Shown here piece after piece: positions 35,926 to 45,034 of a DNA stretch of 64,000 bases (the stretch's first letter is position 1; each line of letters begins with the position of its first letter). The notes beneath the pieces are model-generated. The model searched no databases and was not told the origin of the DNA. It saw only the letters and a list, made by a program, of their open reading frames with translations. Position numbers and translations under genes: made by a program. Source of the stretch: Streptomyces sp. M41(2017) (lineage in GTDB: Bacteria; Actinomycetota; Actinomycetes; Streptomycetales; Streptomycetaceae); assembly GCF_002078175.1 (NCBI RefSeq), contig NZ_MWFK01000003.1, forward strand, positions 372,001 to 436,000. Reading direction: 5' to 3'.

Positions 35926-36684
35926 ATGGCCAGGCCTCCGAAGGACCTCGACCGGCCCGACCGGCCGACCCTCCTCGCCGTGGCCCACGGGACCCGGGAC
36001 GCCGAGGGCGTCGCGGTCACCGAGGCACTCGTGGACCAGGTGCGCGCCCTACGGCCCGATCTGCGGGTCGAACGCTGCTTCCTCGACCTGGTCGCCCCCT
36101 CCCTGCCGGAAGCGCTCGCCCGCCTTCAAGGCGATGTCGTCCTCGTGCCGCTGCTGCTCGGCGCCGGCTACCACGTCCGGGTCGACATCCCCGAGGCCCT
36201 CGCCTCGGCGCCCCACCTGCGCGCCCGCGTGGCCGCCGCGCTCGGTCCCCACCCGCTGCTCGCCGACGCCCTCACCGACCGGCTCGCCGACGCCGGATGG
36301 AGCGCCGGAGACGGGCCCGTCGTCCTCGCGGCCGCCGGGTCCACCGACCCCGACGCCAACGCCGACGCGGCAGCCATGGCCACGCTGCTGCGCCTGCGGC
36401 ATCCGCCGCTCCAGGACGTCGTCCCGTCTTACCTCTGCGCCGCGGGCCCCACCCCCGCCGAAGCCGTCGCGGCCCTCCGCTCCGAGGGCCACTCCCGTAT
36501 CGCCGTCGCCCCCTACCTGATGACCCCCGGCTTCTTCGCCCGCCGCTCCACCCAAGCCGGCGCCACCCTCACCTCGGCCCCCCTGGGCACCCACACATCA
36601 CTCGCCCGCCTGGTCGCACTGCGGTACGACGAGGCGCTGGCAGGCACGTCATCAGCTCTGCCGCCTTCACGTTCACCCCGGTAG
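35926..36684 (+). CDS. Sirohydrochlorin chelatase-like (CbiX/SirB) protein
   Basis: 252 residues with two CbiX halves. The first carries LLAVAHGTRDAEG (metal-binding His) and VLVPLLLGAGYHVRVDIP; the second VVLAAAGSTDPDANADAAAM and IAVAPYLMTPGFF. Such enzymes insert ferrous iron into sirohydrochlorin to make siroheme, or cobalt for cobalamin. Siroheme is the cofactor of NirB, so its place directly after nnaR (2-bp gap) suits nitrite assimilation. Confidence 0.87.
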   Translation: MARPPKDLDRPDRPTLLAVAHGTRDAEGVAVTEALVDQVRALRPDLRVERCFLDLVAPSLPEALARLQGDVVLVPLLLGAGYHVRVDIPEALASAPHLRARVAAALGPHPLLADALTDRLADAGWSAGDGPVVLAAAGSTDPDANADAAAMATLLRLRHPPLQDVVPSYLCAAGPTPAEAVAALRSEGHSRIAVAPYLMTPGFFARRSTQAGATLTSAPLGTHTSLARLVALRYDEALAGTSSALPPSRSPR

Positions 36685-36748
36685 ACCGTCTGTCCCGGTC
36701 CTCCATGACGAGATCCCGAGCAGACCCGGGCGGAAGTAGTGTGGGCCC

Positions 36749-37378
36749 ATGCCCGCATCCCTTCCGCCCGGTGGCGTTGTCCTCGACGGAGACGACGTCG
36801 ACGCACGCTGGACGGACGCGTGGCGACCGGAACAGGTCGCCGAGCGGTTGGGCGGCGTCGCCGCTCCCTGGTACGTCGCGGCGGGATGGGCGCTGGACCT
36901 CTTCCGTGGGGAGCAGTCCCGTCCTCACGACGACTTGGAGATCGCCGTGCCGTCCGCCGGCTTCCCCGAGATCCGCGCCCGCTTTCCCGAGTTCGTCTTC
37001 GACGCGGTGGGCGCCGGGCAGGTCTGGCCGGGCGCTGCACCCGAGGCGCTGACCGCCACACACCAGACCTGGCTGCGCGATCCGTCCGACGGGCGGTTCC
37101 TGCTCGACGTCTTCCGCGAGCCACACGCGGGCGACACGTGGATCTGCCGCCGGGACGAGAGGATTCGACTGCCGTACGCCGAGATCATCGAGCACACGGC
37201 AGCCGGAATCCCTTACCTGATACCGGAATTGGCCCTTCTCTTCAAGGCCAAGGCGACCCGGCCCAAGGATCAGGCGGACTTCGAGACGGTTCTGCCCCTC
37301 CTCAGCGGGACACGGCGCGATCGCCTCCGCGACTGGCTGCGGAGCGTTCACCCGGGCCATCCATGGCTCGGGTCCTAG
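36749..37378 (+). CDS. Nucleotidyltransferase-like protein (aminoglycoside 2''-adenylyltransferase-like family)
   Basis: 209 residues. WYVAAGWALDLFRGEQSRPHDDLEIAV is the helix-strand segment of this Pol beta-like family: the G-W turn and the D-x-E pair at the end are expected metal ligands. LPYLIPELALLFKAKATRPKDQADF at the C-terminus also fits. These are relatives of LinB/ANT(2'') proteins but often have no demonstrated resistance role. The ATG follows TAGTGT by 6 nt, suggesting a leaderless mRNA. Confidence 0.75.
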   Translation: MPASLPPGGVVLDGDDVDARWTDAWRPEQVAERLGGVAAPWYVAAGWALDLFRGEQSRPHDDLEIAVPSAGFPEIRARFPEFVFDAVGAGQVWPGAAPEALTATHQTWLRDPSDGRFLLDVFREPHAGDTWICRRDERIRLPYAEIIEHTAAGIPYLIPELALLFKAKATRPKDQADFETVLPLLSGTRRDRLRDWLRSVHPGHPWLGS

Positions 37379-37427
37379 GTGTACACAGACGACCGCTGGG
37401 CCCGATGTCCGGGCCCGACAGCCCCCG

Positions 37428-38051
37428 TCACACATGCACCTCGGGCGGAAACCCCGTCCAGCGCAGTTCCTCCGGGAGGTGGCGCATGTCGTTGGTGATG
37501 AGGAGGTAGGGGGCCCGGCCCGGGACGTAGCGGATGACCGTGAGGGCGGTGTTGCAGTAGTTGAGGCCGAGCCAGCGCCAGTCGGGGGCCCGCATGGCGT
37601 CCCGGACGAGCCAGGCGACCAGGAAGTTGTGGGTGACGACCAGCTCGTGCCGGTCCTCCTCCGCGTCCACCGGCCCGGTGAACAGATCCAGCGCCCGGCG
37701 AGCCAGCACGGGCCCGTGCTCCCGCTCCTCGTCAGTGGTGTCGGCGAGGAAGCGGAGGTAGAAGTCCGCCGACTCCGCCGGGAGTTCGTCTTTCGTCGGC
37801 ATGTGGGGGATGTAGTCCCCGGCGACTTCCGAGACGTGGAGCGGGGCGTGGTTCAGCTGGTCGCCGATCAGCCGTGCCGTCTGTTCGGCCCGAGGCAGCG
37901 GACCGTGGTGCACAGCCGCGAAGGGGACGTCCTGGAGGCGTCGGCCGAGCAGCGTGGCCTGCCGCCGGCCGGCTTCCGTCAGCCCGGTCTCGTCCGACGT
38001 CGCCTCGCCGTGCCGGACGAGATAGAGGTATCGGGTGGCTGTGCCGGTCAT
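37428..38051 (-). CDS. Histidine phosphatase (phosphoglycerate mutase-like) family protein
   Basis: 207 residues. The phosphohistidine motif is YLYLVRHGEATSDETGLTEAG; the second catalytic histidine is in LVVTHNFLVAWLVRD. It also has HHGPLPRAEQTARLI. The substrate is unknown. The ATG at 38051 has GGAGGAG 6 nt upstream. Confidence 0.9.
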   Translation of the reverse strand: MTGTATRYLYLVRHGEATSDETGLTEAGRRQATLLGRRLQDVPFAAVHHGPLPRAEQTARLIGDQLNHAPLHVSEVAGDYIPHMPTKDELPAESADFYLRFLADTTDEEREHGPVLARRALDLFTGPVDAEEDRHELVVTHNFLVAWLVRDAMRAPDWRWLGLNYCNTALTVIRYVPGRAPYLLITNDMRHLPEELRWTGFPPEVHV

Positions 38052-38143
38052 CGCAAACTCCTCCGCGTCCACTGTCGATCTTGTACATCGACGGACGCTG
38101 CCGCGGTCCGTGCCGGTTGCGTCCAGCGGCCGGAGAACGTGCC

Positions 38144-38830
38144 CTAGCCGAAGAGGGGAAGGCGCGCCGCGTCGGCTCCGAGTGCCTGCCGCTCCGCGTC
38201 CGTGAGGGGTACGCGGCCGGTGGCGGCCAGTGCGTAGTGCTCATCGTCCCAGGCCACCGGCACGGCGCTGCCCAGAAGACCGTCGAGGGTGGAACGAACG
38301 GAGGAGAGCGCGGACGGCGAGGGTGCGGGAGCCGTCGGAAGGCCGGTGGTGAGGTCGAGGTGGTGGACGGTCGCTTCGACGGCGAGGGTGGTCATCAGGT
38401 CCCCGGCGGTCAGGACGTGGCCCTGCGTGGCGACGACGCGTTCCGGATCGGCCCGCTCGGCGGCCGTCACGGCGGCCGCGGCGGTCTCCAGGTACAGGTC
38501 GCGCAGTTGGTCGAAGTCCAGGAACATGCCGGCGCTCACCCGGGCCCACCGTCGGCCGTTCGCCGCACCCACCGAGTCGGGCCGCCAGTCCTGCCAGTAC
38601 GTCACCGCGTCCCGGTCCGCCGGACCGGTCGACGGCGTGTGCAGCGCCACCAGTCCGCGCTGGGCGTCTCCGAGACAGTGGAAGATCAGGTCCCGGACCG
38701 CCCAGCCCACGCAGCGCGTGGGCAACCAGGACTCCTCGTCGTCGAGGCGGACGACGACAGCGGAGAACGCCTCGTAGGCGTGACGCAGGACCTGGCTCGG
38801 CTGCTCGTGGTCGACGGAACGATCGGTCAT
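38144..38830 (-). CDS. Maleylpyruvate isomerase family mycothiol-dependent enzyme
   Basis: 228 residues of the DinB/MDMPI fold. The N-terminal four-helix part contains SWLPTRCVGWAVRDLIFHCLGD (the typical P-x-x-x-W-x-V-RDL-x-x-H region). The metal ligands are expected to be this His plus the second-helix LAVEATVHHLDLTTG. The family uses mycothiol as a cofactor. The ATG follows TAGGCT by 6 nt, suggesting a leaderless mRNA. Confidence 0.82.
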   Translation of the reverse strand: MTDRSVDHEQPSQVLRHAYEAFSAVVVRLDDEESWLPTRCVGWAVRDLIFHCLGDAQRGLVALHTPSTGPADRDAVTYWQDWRPDSVGAANGRRWARVSAGMFLDFDQLRDLYLETAAAAVTAAERADPERVVATQGHVLTAGDLMTTLAVEATVHHLDLTTGLPTAPAPSPSALSSVRSTLDGLLGSAVPVAWDDEHYALAATGRVPLTDAERQALGADAARLPLFG

Positions 38831-39033
38831 GGCGCCAGCCTAAGGTCTCCGTCCGTGCCGCTGCCCGTGCAGGACGGTGAGCTGCCCGCCTGGTCCGGCA
38901 GCGCGTCGCGGCTCCGTCCCGAGTCCCGCAGGCCGGCCCCTTCATCACCGAACGCCGGACGCGGCAGCCGAGTTGGAGACGACTCCGCATGCACCCGGGT
39001 CACGGCACGCTGCCATGCCGAATACTGAAGGGC

Positions 39034-39777
39034 ATGGCCATCTATGACACGCTCGGCGCGACGTACGGCCGGACCCGGCAGCCGGATCCACGGATCGCCG
39101 CACAGATTCACGTCGCGCTCGGGAACGCCCCGGACGTGGTCAACGTGGGGGCCGGCACCGGTTCCTACGAGCCGGCCCAGACGGTTCTCGCCGTCGAGCC
39201 GAGTCAGATCATGCTCGCCCAGCGGCCGCTCGGGGCGGCGCCCGCCGTGTGCGCGGTCGCCGAGGCCCTCCCCCTGCCCGACAACGCCGCCGACACGGTC
39301 ATGGCCCTGCTCACCGTCCACCACTGGAGCGACGTGGCCGCCGGGATCGCCGAACTCCGCCGGATCGCGCGCCGCCGCATCGTGATCCTGACCTGGGACC
39401 AGCAGGTCTTCCGCGAGCAGTTCTGGCTCGTACGCGACTATCTCCCGCAGGCGGCCGCCTTCGACGACACCCGGGCCGTTCCGACCGACCGGCTGGCCGC
39501 ATTGCTCGGCGGGGCTCGTGAGGAGGCCGTCCCCGTCCCGCACGACTGCACGGACGGTTTCGGCGCGGCCTACTGGCGTCGCCCGCACGCCTATCTCGAC
39601 CCTCAGGTGCGCGCCGGAATCTCCATGTTCGCCCAGGCCGGGGAAGGAGTCCTCGCCCCCGGCCTCGCGGCGCTCACCGCCGACCTGGCGACCGGCCGTT
39701 GGCGTGAGCGGTACGCCGACCTGCTCACGCTCGACACCGTCGATGTCGGCTACCGCCTGCTGGTGACGGACTGCTGA
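39034..39777 (+). CDS. Class I SAM-dependent methyltransferase
   Basis: 247 residues. VVNVGAGTGSYEP is motif I and VLAVEPSQIMLAQR motif II, followed by AVAEALPLPDNAADTVMALLTVHHW. The C-terminal half (YLPQAAAFDD onward) forms the substrate lid seen in relatives. The substrate is unknown. GAAGG precedes the ATG closely. Confidence 0.85.
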   Translation: MAIYDTLGATYGRTRQPDPRIAAQIHVALGNAPDVVNVGAGTGSYEPAQTVLAVEPSQIMLAQRPLGAAPAVCAVAEALPLPDNAADTVMALLTVHHWSDVAAGIAELRRIARRRIVILTWDQQVFREQFWLVRDYLPQAAAFDDTRAVPTDRLAALLGGAREEAVPVPHDCTDGFGAAYWRRPHAYLDPQVRAGISMFAQAGEGVLAPGLAALTADLATGRWRERYADLLTLDTVDVGYRLLVTDC

Positions 39778-39929
39778 TCCGCTCCAAGGAGCCCATCCCC
39801 AAAGGCACTTGGCCGCCACCGGCATGGACGTGCGCCCCGGCACGCGCACCGGCACGGATGCGGGCCGTGAAACCGCTTCGCCAGGCGCCAGGTACGTCGC
39901 GGACGCACGCGCGCGTTAGCCTCCGCAGC

Positions 39930-40874
39930 ATGCCTCGCCCCGCGGACCACCTCAGGCTCGTCACCCGGCTCGTCGACGGGGACATCTGCGCCTATGACCT
40001 GGACGCCGAAGTCCTCGGCGTGCTCACCCCCACCGTGGTCTGCCGGCCCTCCCCCGGCGACGACGTCGTCGAGTACGCCGTCTCCCCCGACCTCCAACGC
40101 GCCTTCTACACCACCCTCGACGCAGCCGTCTGTGTGACGGCGGACGGCGTGGAGATCTGGCGATCGGGGTTCGAGCCGCGTTCCGAGCACCGGATGGGGC
40201 ACCGTCCCGGTTGCGTGCTGTCGCTGGACGGATCGACGGTCTGGGTCTACCGCCCCGACGTCATGGCGGGCCGCGGCCGGCCGGACCAGTGGGTCGCCCT
40301 GGACTCCGGCACGGGGGCTCTCGTCGCGCAGGCCAATCTGCGGACGGTCGGACACGGCGGTGAGCAGTTCCTGCACCCGGAGGACGGTCACGTCCTGCTG
40401 GACGTGGGTGAGGGCCAGGACGGCTCGGTGATCTACCGGGCGTCACTGGTCGAGGGGCGGATGGACCTCGCCCCCTACCCCTGGGACGACCGGTGCCTCA
40501 TCGGTCTGTCACCCGACGGGAGCCACTTCATGACGGTGGCCCACGACCAGACCGATGTGGCCCTCCACACCTACCCGGACGGCATGGTGACGTTCGCCCT
40601 GTCGGTAGACGCCTTCGGGCACGACCCGGACGAGATCTACGTGGAATGGAGCGGCGGCCACCTCGGCCCGGACACCCTCGTCGTCTCCCTCATGGGCGAG
40701 ACGGAGGACGAGCAGGAGTGGTTCCGGCACTACACCGTCGACGCCCACTCCGGCCGCGTCCACGGGGAGTTCGACGCTCGCACCGAGAATCCGTACGACC
40801 TCCGGCCTCTCGGAGACGGATCGTGGCTCACCACGGACCCGTCCGGTCACCCGATCCGCCGGACCCGCTCATGA
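39930..40874 (+). CDS. Conserved hypothetical protein, predicted beta-propeller-like
   Basis: 314 residues with repeating strand patterns such as AVSPDLQRAFYTTLD, VLSLDGSTVWVYRP and IGLSPDGSHFMTVAHD, which look like blades of a WD40/PQQ-type propeller. There is no signal peptide and no catalytic motif. Acidic segments (GETEDEQEW) are frequent. The ATG follows TAGCCT by 7 nt, suggesting a leaderless mRNA. Confidence 0.65.
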   Translation: MPRPADHLRLVTRLVDGDICAYDLDAEVLGVLTPTVVCRPSPGDDVVEYAVSPDLQRAFYTTLDAAVCVTADGVEIWRSGFEPRSEHRMGHRPGCVLSLDGSTVWVYRPDVMAGRGRPDQWVALDSGTGALVAQANLRTVGHGGEQFLHPEDGHVLLDVGEGQDGSVIYRASLVEGRMDLAPYPWDDRCLIGLSPDGSHFMTVAHDQTDVALHTYPDGMVTFALSVDAFGHDPDEIYVEWSGGHLGPDTLVVSLMGETEDEQEWFRHYTVDAHSGRVHGEFDARTENPYDLRPLGDGSWLTTDPSGHPIRRTRS

Positions 40875-40920
40875 CCGCCGCGTCCGCTCGTGGCCGGCAT
40901 ATCCACTGATCCGACGAGGC

Positions 40921-41214
40921 TCAGGCGTGCGCCTTGCGCGGCCCGGTCGCCTTGCGTGTCGCCGCGTGATGGACGGGCTCGCCCGTCCTCGGAGGCTCCA
41001 AGCGGCGCAGCGAGAGCGTGGCCGTCAGCAGAAGTCCGCCGAAGACGGCCAGGAGCAGGGCGGAGACCCACATCTGCCGGGTCCCGGGCGACTGCCAGGC
41101 CGTCCAGACGGTCGATGCGCTCCACATCAGGATGCCCATCACGTAGAAAGCGCGGACGCGGTGCAGCTGTCGCACGGCCCGCAGGAACAGGACGCGTTCG
41201 GTCTTCGGTGCCAT
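40921..41214 (-). CDS. Small two-helix membrane protein, unknown function
   Basis: 97 residues with two hydrophobic helices (RAFYVMGILMWSASTVWTAW; VSALLLAVFGGLLLTATLSL) and a basic tail (AATRKATGPRKAHA). No family recognised. The start region overlaps no other gene. Confidence 0.6.
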   Translation of the reverse strand: MAPKTERVLFLRAVRQLHRVRAFYVMGILMWSASTVWTAWQSPGTRQMWVSALLLAVFGGLLLTATLSLRRLEPPRTGEPVHHAATRKATGPRKAHA

Positions 41215-41359
41215 GGCGAGGCGTGTACCCCGAATCGCGGATCATCACCACGGAGTTGGGACGAAGGAGTGGACGCCCGGAGCGGACGCCCCTCCGGACC
41301 CGCCGACGACGGGGAACGGGCAGCCGGCATCGCGGACGGGACCACCACTCCCCAGTCTG

Positions 41360-41389
41360 TTGAACATGTTCAAAAAGAAGGGTTACGCT
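41360..41389 (+). promoter_or_regulatory. Promoter with a TTGAACATGTTCAA operator
   Basis: A perfect 14-bp palindrome (41360-41373) begins with TTGAAC, which also serves as a -35-like hexamer 18 bp before TACGCT (41384-41389). The epimerase ATG is 28 bp further on. A protein bound to the palindrome would cover the -35. No regulator gene is adjacent. Confidence 0.6.
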
Positions 41390-41417
41390 GAACACGCCAC
41401 GATGCCGAGGGGGTTCG

Positions 41418-42398
41418 ATGAAGGTAGTGCTGCCCGGGGGAACCGGACAGGTGGGAGCGATACTCGACCGCGCGCTGACGGCGGCCGGACACGAGGTCAC
41501 GGTGCTGACCCGGCACCCTAAGCGGGCTCACGACGTCGAGTGGGACGGGATCACGCTCGGCCCCTGGGCCACGGCGATCGACGGCTGCGACGCCGTCGTC
41601 AACCTGGCCGGGCGCAGCGTCTCCTGTCGATACACCCCCGAGAACCTGCGAGCGATGATGGACTCCCGGGTGGACTCGGCCCGGGCCGTCGGCGAGGCGA
41701 TCGCCGCCTCCGCACGACCACCGCGCGTCTGGCTGCAGATGAGTACGGCGACGGTCTACGCCCACCGTTTCGACGCTCCGCACGACGAGGCGACCGGGGT
41801 GATCGGGGGCACGGAGCCCGGTGTGCCCGACTACTGGGCGTACAGCGTCGAGATCGCGCGGAACTGGGAGCGGGCGCAAGCCGAGGCGCCGACGCCCACG
41901 ACCCGCAAGGTGGCCCTGCGTTCGGCGATGGTCATGAGCCCGGACCGGGGTGGCGTGTTCGACGTGCTGTCGCGGCTGACCCGGCTCGGGCTGGGCGGTC
42001 CGGTGGCCGGCGGCGCCCAGTACGTCTCCTGGATTCACGAGGAGGACTTCGTGCGAGCGGTGGAGTTTTTGATCGCCCGGGACGACCTCGACGGACCGGT
42101 GAACCTCTCCTCCCCCGGTCCGCTTCCCCACCGTGACTTCATGCGGGCGCTGCGCGCGGCCTGGGGCGTGCCCGTGGGGCTGCCCGCGACGCGCCGGATG
42201 GCCGAGGCGGGGGCGTTCGCGTTGCGCTCGGACACCGAACTGCTCCTCAAGAGCCGCCGGGTGGTGCCGGGGCGGCTGCGCGCGGCCGGATTCGCCTTCT
42301 CCCACCCCGAGTGGCCCTCGGCCGCCACCACCCTCGTACGGCGCGCCCGGGCGTCGAAGGCCGGTGGTCCGCACCGCGGCCGGGGCCCGCACGCGTGA
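41418..42398 (+). CDS. TIGR01777 family NAD(P)-binding epimerase-like protein
   Basis: 326 residues. MKVVLPGGTGQVG is the glycine-rich dinucleotide loop. VVNLAGRSVSCRYTPENLRA and the closing segment on DUF1731-like residues (FALRSDTELLLKSRRVVPGRL) are hallmarks of the SulA/YfcH epimerase group. No reaction is established for the family. It has its own operator-bearing promoter. Confidence 0.87.
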   Translation: MKVVLPGGTGQVGAILDRALTAAGHEVTVLTRHPKRAHDVEWDGITLGPWATAIDGCDAVVNLAGRSVSCRYTPENLRAMMDSRVDSARAVGEAIAASARPPRVWLQMSTATVYAHRFDAPHDEATGVIGGTEPGVPDYWAYSVEIARNWERAQAEAPTPTTRKVALRSAMVMSPDRGGVFDVLSRLTRLGLGGPVAGGAQYVSWIHEEDFVRAVEFLIARDDLDGPVNLSSPGPLPHRDFMRALRAAWGVPVGLPATRRMAEAGAFALRSDTELLLKSRRVVPGRLRAAGFAFSHPEWPSAATTLVRRARASKAGGPHRGRGPHA

Positions 42399-42421
42399 AC
42401 TCCACGCCGTGCGGCCCCCGG
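42380..42421. terminator. Terminator between epimerase and oleate hydratase
   Basis: A 14-bp stem (CCGGGGCCCGCACG with CGTGCGGCCCCCGG, one mismatch) overlaps the last codons of the epimerase gene and lies between convergent genes. Confidence 0.5.
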
Positions 42422-42434
42422 AGGGCGCTGACTG

Positions 42435-44012
42435 TCAGCGTCGGTGCAGCGTCTGGAGCGCCTCGACGAGAACCTTGGGATCGTGTGCCCCCTTGAAGAC
42501 GGCGGGGGGTTGCCGGTCGAGTCCGAGGAGTTCGGCGACGGCGGTCCATGCGGTGCGGACCGAGTACTCGACGGTGAAGACGACGTCGTCCGGTACTTCC
42601 GCGTACTGGCCGATGAAGGCGAGGTTCGTGGAGTTCTCCGGAACGACCGGCGGCCGGTCGCCGGTCTTGCGGACGAGGAACTGGCTGGTGATGTACGGCA
42701 TCAGGGCGGGGATCACGATCGAGGCGTCGCGGATGCCGGCGCGCTGCTCCTGCTCGAAGGGCAGGTGCTGCAGGACCTCGTCGAGAATCTCGCGGCCGGT
42801 GCAGTCACGCATCTTCTTCCTGACGAAGTCGCCTTCCTTGTCCGGGAAGAGGGCGTAGCCCCACCAGACGAAGGTGTCCTCCGGCTGCTCGCGGAAGTGC
42901 GGCTGGTGGTTGAGGACGATGGTGAGGAGCCAGCTGGAGTCCTTGAAGGTGATCAGACCCCCCTTGCCGGCCTCGCTGCCGCTGAACTTCTCCATCAGCT
43001 GGAAGAAGGAGGGATCCTTGGTGGTGACGGTGAACGACTCCCAGGTCGAGTCGTCCGGCGTGGAGTCGAAGACCCGCGGGTCGCCGAGCCCGGCCCTCTT
43101 GGCCGCCAGGGTCTCCCACAACTGCCATGCCCCACTGCGCGTGTCGGCGTCGAGGGCGGGGACGGTGTCGGTCGAGCCCAGGGTGGAGTTCGCGGTCATC
43201 GACCCGTTGGTGACCATGACGAGGTCGCCGTCCTCCAGGATGATCCGATCGCTCCTCCCGGCCCGCTCCACGGTGATCGACTCGGCGGTCAGCCGGTCGC
43301 CCGGCGCGAGTCCCAGGTCGGTGACCCGGGTTCCGAGTCGGAACGTGACGCCCTGCTCCGTGAGCCATGCGTGAAGCGGCCGGACGATCGAGTCGAACTG
43401 GTTGAACCTCGTGCGGTAGATCCCCGACATGGAGTCGAAGGTCTTGAAGAGGTGCACGAACCGGTTGAGGTAGCGGCGGAACTCGATCGCGCTGTGCCAC
43501 GGCTCGAAGGCGAAGGTGGTGCACCACATCGCCCAGAAGTTGGTGGAGAAGAAGTCCGGGTGGAACAGGTCCGCGATGCGCTTGCCGTCCAGCTTGTGCT
43601 CGGGGGTGGCCACGCACGTGACGAGTTCGAGGCGGTCCCGTTCGGAGAACGTCATCGCGTGTGCGTCGATGACCTTGCCCGCGGCGTCGACGAGCCGGGC
43701 GTGGTCGTTCCACGCGAAGTCGTCGTGGAAGGCGAAGGTGTCCTCCGTGACCGACTTCGACGGATCGTCCAGTGAGGGAATGGAGGAGAGCAGGTCGTAG
43801 GTGCACTCGAAGTGCACCTCGAACATCCGGCCGCCCCGCATGGTGTACCCGGTCTCGGGTGAACCGGCCGCGTCCAGGCTGCCGCCCTCGCGGTCCTGCT
43901 CCTCCAGAATGACGATGTCCTCGCCGGAGAATCCCGCCTCGCGGATCAGGAACGCGGCGGCCGACAGCGACGCGATGCCGCTGCCCACCAGGTATGCCTT
44001 CGCCACAGCCAT
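42435..44012 (-). CDS. ohyA: Oleate hydratase
   Basis: 525 residues. The FAD-binding N-terminus is KAYLVGSGIASLSAAAFLIR. Family blocks follow: RGGRMFEVHFECTYDLLSSI, MWCTTFAFEPWHSAIEFRRY, GIYRTRFNQFDSIVRPL, LDADTRSGAWQLWETLAAK and the C-terminal FIGQYAEVPDDVVFTVEYSV. Length and order match bacterial oleate hydratases, which add water to the cis-9 double bond of oleic acid (10-hydroxystearate), detoxifying free unsaturated fatty acids. It is monocistronic. A GTG one codon before the ATG is an alternative start. Confidence 0.92.
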   Translation of the reverse strand: MAVAKAYLVGSGIASLSAAAFLIREAGFSGEDIVILEEQDREGGSLDAAGSPETGYTMRGGRMFEVHFECTYDLLSSIPSLDDPSKSVTEDTFAFHDDFAWNDHARLVDAAGKVIDAHAMTFSERDRLELVTCVATPEHKLDGKRIADLFHPDFFSTNFWAMWCTTFAFEPWHSAIEFRRYLNRFVHLFKTFDSMSGIYRTRFNQFDSIVRPLHAWLTEQGVTFRLGTRVTDLGLAPGDRLTAESITVERAGRSDRIILEDGDLVMVTNGSMTANSTLGSTDTVPALDADTRSGAWQLWETLAAKRAGLGDPRVFDSTPDDSTWESFTVTTKDPSFFQLMEKFSGSEAGKGGLITFKDSSWLLTIVLNHQPHFREQPEDTFVWWGYALFPDKEGDFVRKKMRDCTGREILDEVLQHLPFEQEQRAGIRDASIVIPALMPYITSQFLVRKTGDRPPVVPENSTNLAFIGQYAEVPDDVVFTVEYSVRTAWTAVAELLGLDRQPPAVFKGAHDPKVLVEALQTLHRR

Positions 44013-44186
44013 CACTCATTTCCGGTGGCCCGCCATCGCGGGCGGGAGAGCACTGCCGGGGGCGACGGAAGGGAGTCGTCGCCGTGTCCTGGGGCCGATG
44101 CTGGCACGGGCTCGGGGGAGACAGCATCGGGAGGCGCGCGAACGGGTGGTGTTCCTGGCGAACGCCGGCTTCCTCGGTGCGGGCGA

Positions 44187-44376
44187 CGCCGCGCCCTGGC
44201 CCGGCTGCACGATCTGGGACCGGTCGGGCGGCTGTCCGGTGCGCGCCGGCGGTACTCGGCGATCGATCCCGAGCACGCCGTCGACGCGCTCGTCCGTGTC
44301 CGCGCCGCCGAGCTGGACCGATGGCCCGGACAGGCCGAACACCCCGAACGGGCCGAGGACTTCAGGGACTTCGGAG
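44187..44376 (+). pseudogene. Possible remnant of a TrmB/LuxR-type regulator
   Basis: One frame reads RRALARLHDLGPVGRLSG, RRYSAIDPEHAVDALVRVRA and AELDR, which resembles the winged-helix end and following helix of actinobacterial TrmB-like/LuxR regulators. There is no start codon with a ribosome binding site, and no HTH_LuxR domain downstream. It would be a decayed fragment in the 443-bp gap between oleate hydratase and the fasciclin gene. The rest of that gap shows nothing. Confidence 0.3.
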
Positions 44377-44455
44377 CTCGGCGTGAGGTCCGGACCGAGG
44401 CCGCATGTCCCCAAGAGCCCCGGTCCGGACGTATCCCCGTCGGATGCCGCCGGCC

Positions 44456-45034
44456 CTACGTGGGCGGCATGAGCACGCTGTCGATCAGGTACACGGTCGC
44501 GTTCGCCGTCTTGATGTTGCCGCAGACGATGTTCGCCGTGCCGTTGACCTTGTACTTGCCGTCCGATCCGTCGGTGGTGAGGTTGGCGCCCTCGAGGGTC
44601 TTGAAGGAGCCCTTCGACAGCTGGTTCGGCGCGATCTTCTCGCCGACCACGTGGTAGGTGAGGATCTTGGTGAGCTGGTCCTTGTTGGCGAGCACCTTGG
44701 CCAGGTCGGCCTTCGGGATCTTCTTGAAGGCGTCGTTGGTCGGGGCGAAGACGGTGATGTTCTTGGCGTTGTTGAGGGTGTCGACCAGGCCCGCCTTCTT
44801 CACCGCCGCCACGAGTGTCGACAGCGCCGGGTTGTGCGACGCGGCGGTGGCTACCGGGTCCTGGGCCATGCCTGCCAGGCTGCCGGACCCCTCTTTGGGA
44901 ACCGACGAACACGCGGGCCCGAACGTCCCGCCGTCGTCCGCGTGCGCGGCCGGGGCGAGAAGCCCGATGCACACGGGCAGTGCGAGCGCCGCGGCGGCCA
45001 CGGCGGCCGTGTTGATCATGCTTCGGGTGGCCAT
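44456..45034 (-). CDS. Secreted fasciclin (FAS1) domain protein
   Basis: 192 residues. A Sec signal peptide (about 1-32, ending AAHA) is followed by a FAS1 domain with the H1 box NITVFAPTNDAFKKIP and the YHVV-containing H2 region (LTYHVVGEKIAP), ending NATVYLIDSVLMPP. Related MPT70/MPB70-type proteins are cell-surface adhesion or matrix proteins. The ATG has GAGGAGG 8 nt upstream. Confidence 0.9.
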   Translation of the reverse strand: MATRSMINTAAVAAAALALPVCIGLLAPAAHADDGGTFGPACSSVPKEGSGSLAGMAQDPVATAASHNPALSTLVAAVKKAGLVDTLNNAKNITVFAPTNDAFKKIPKADLAKVLANKDQLTKILTYHVVGEKIAPNQLSKGSFKTLEGANLTTDGSDGKYKVNGTANIVCGNIKTANATVYLIDSVLMPPT

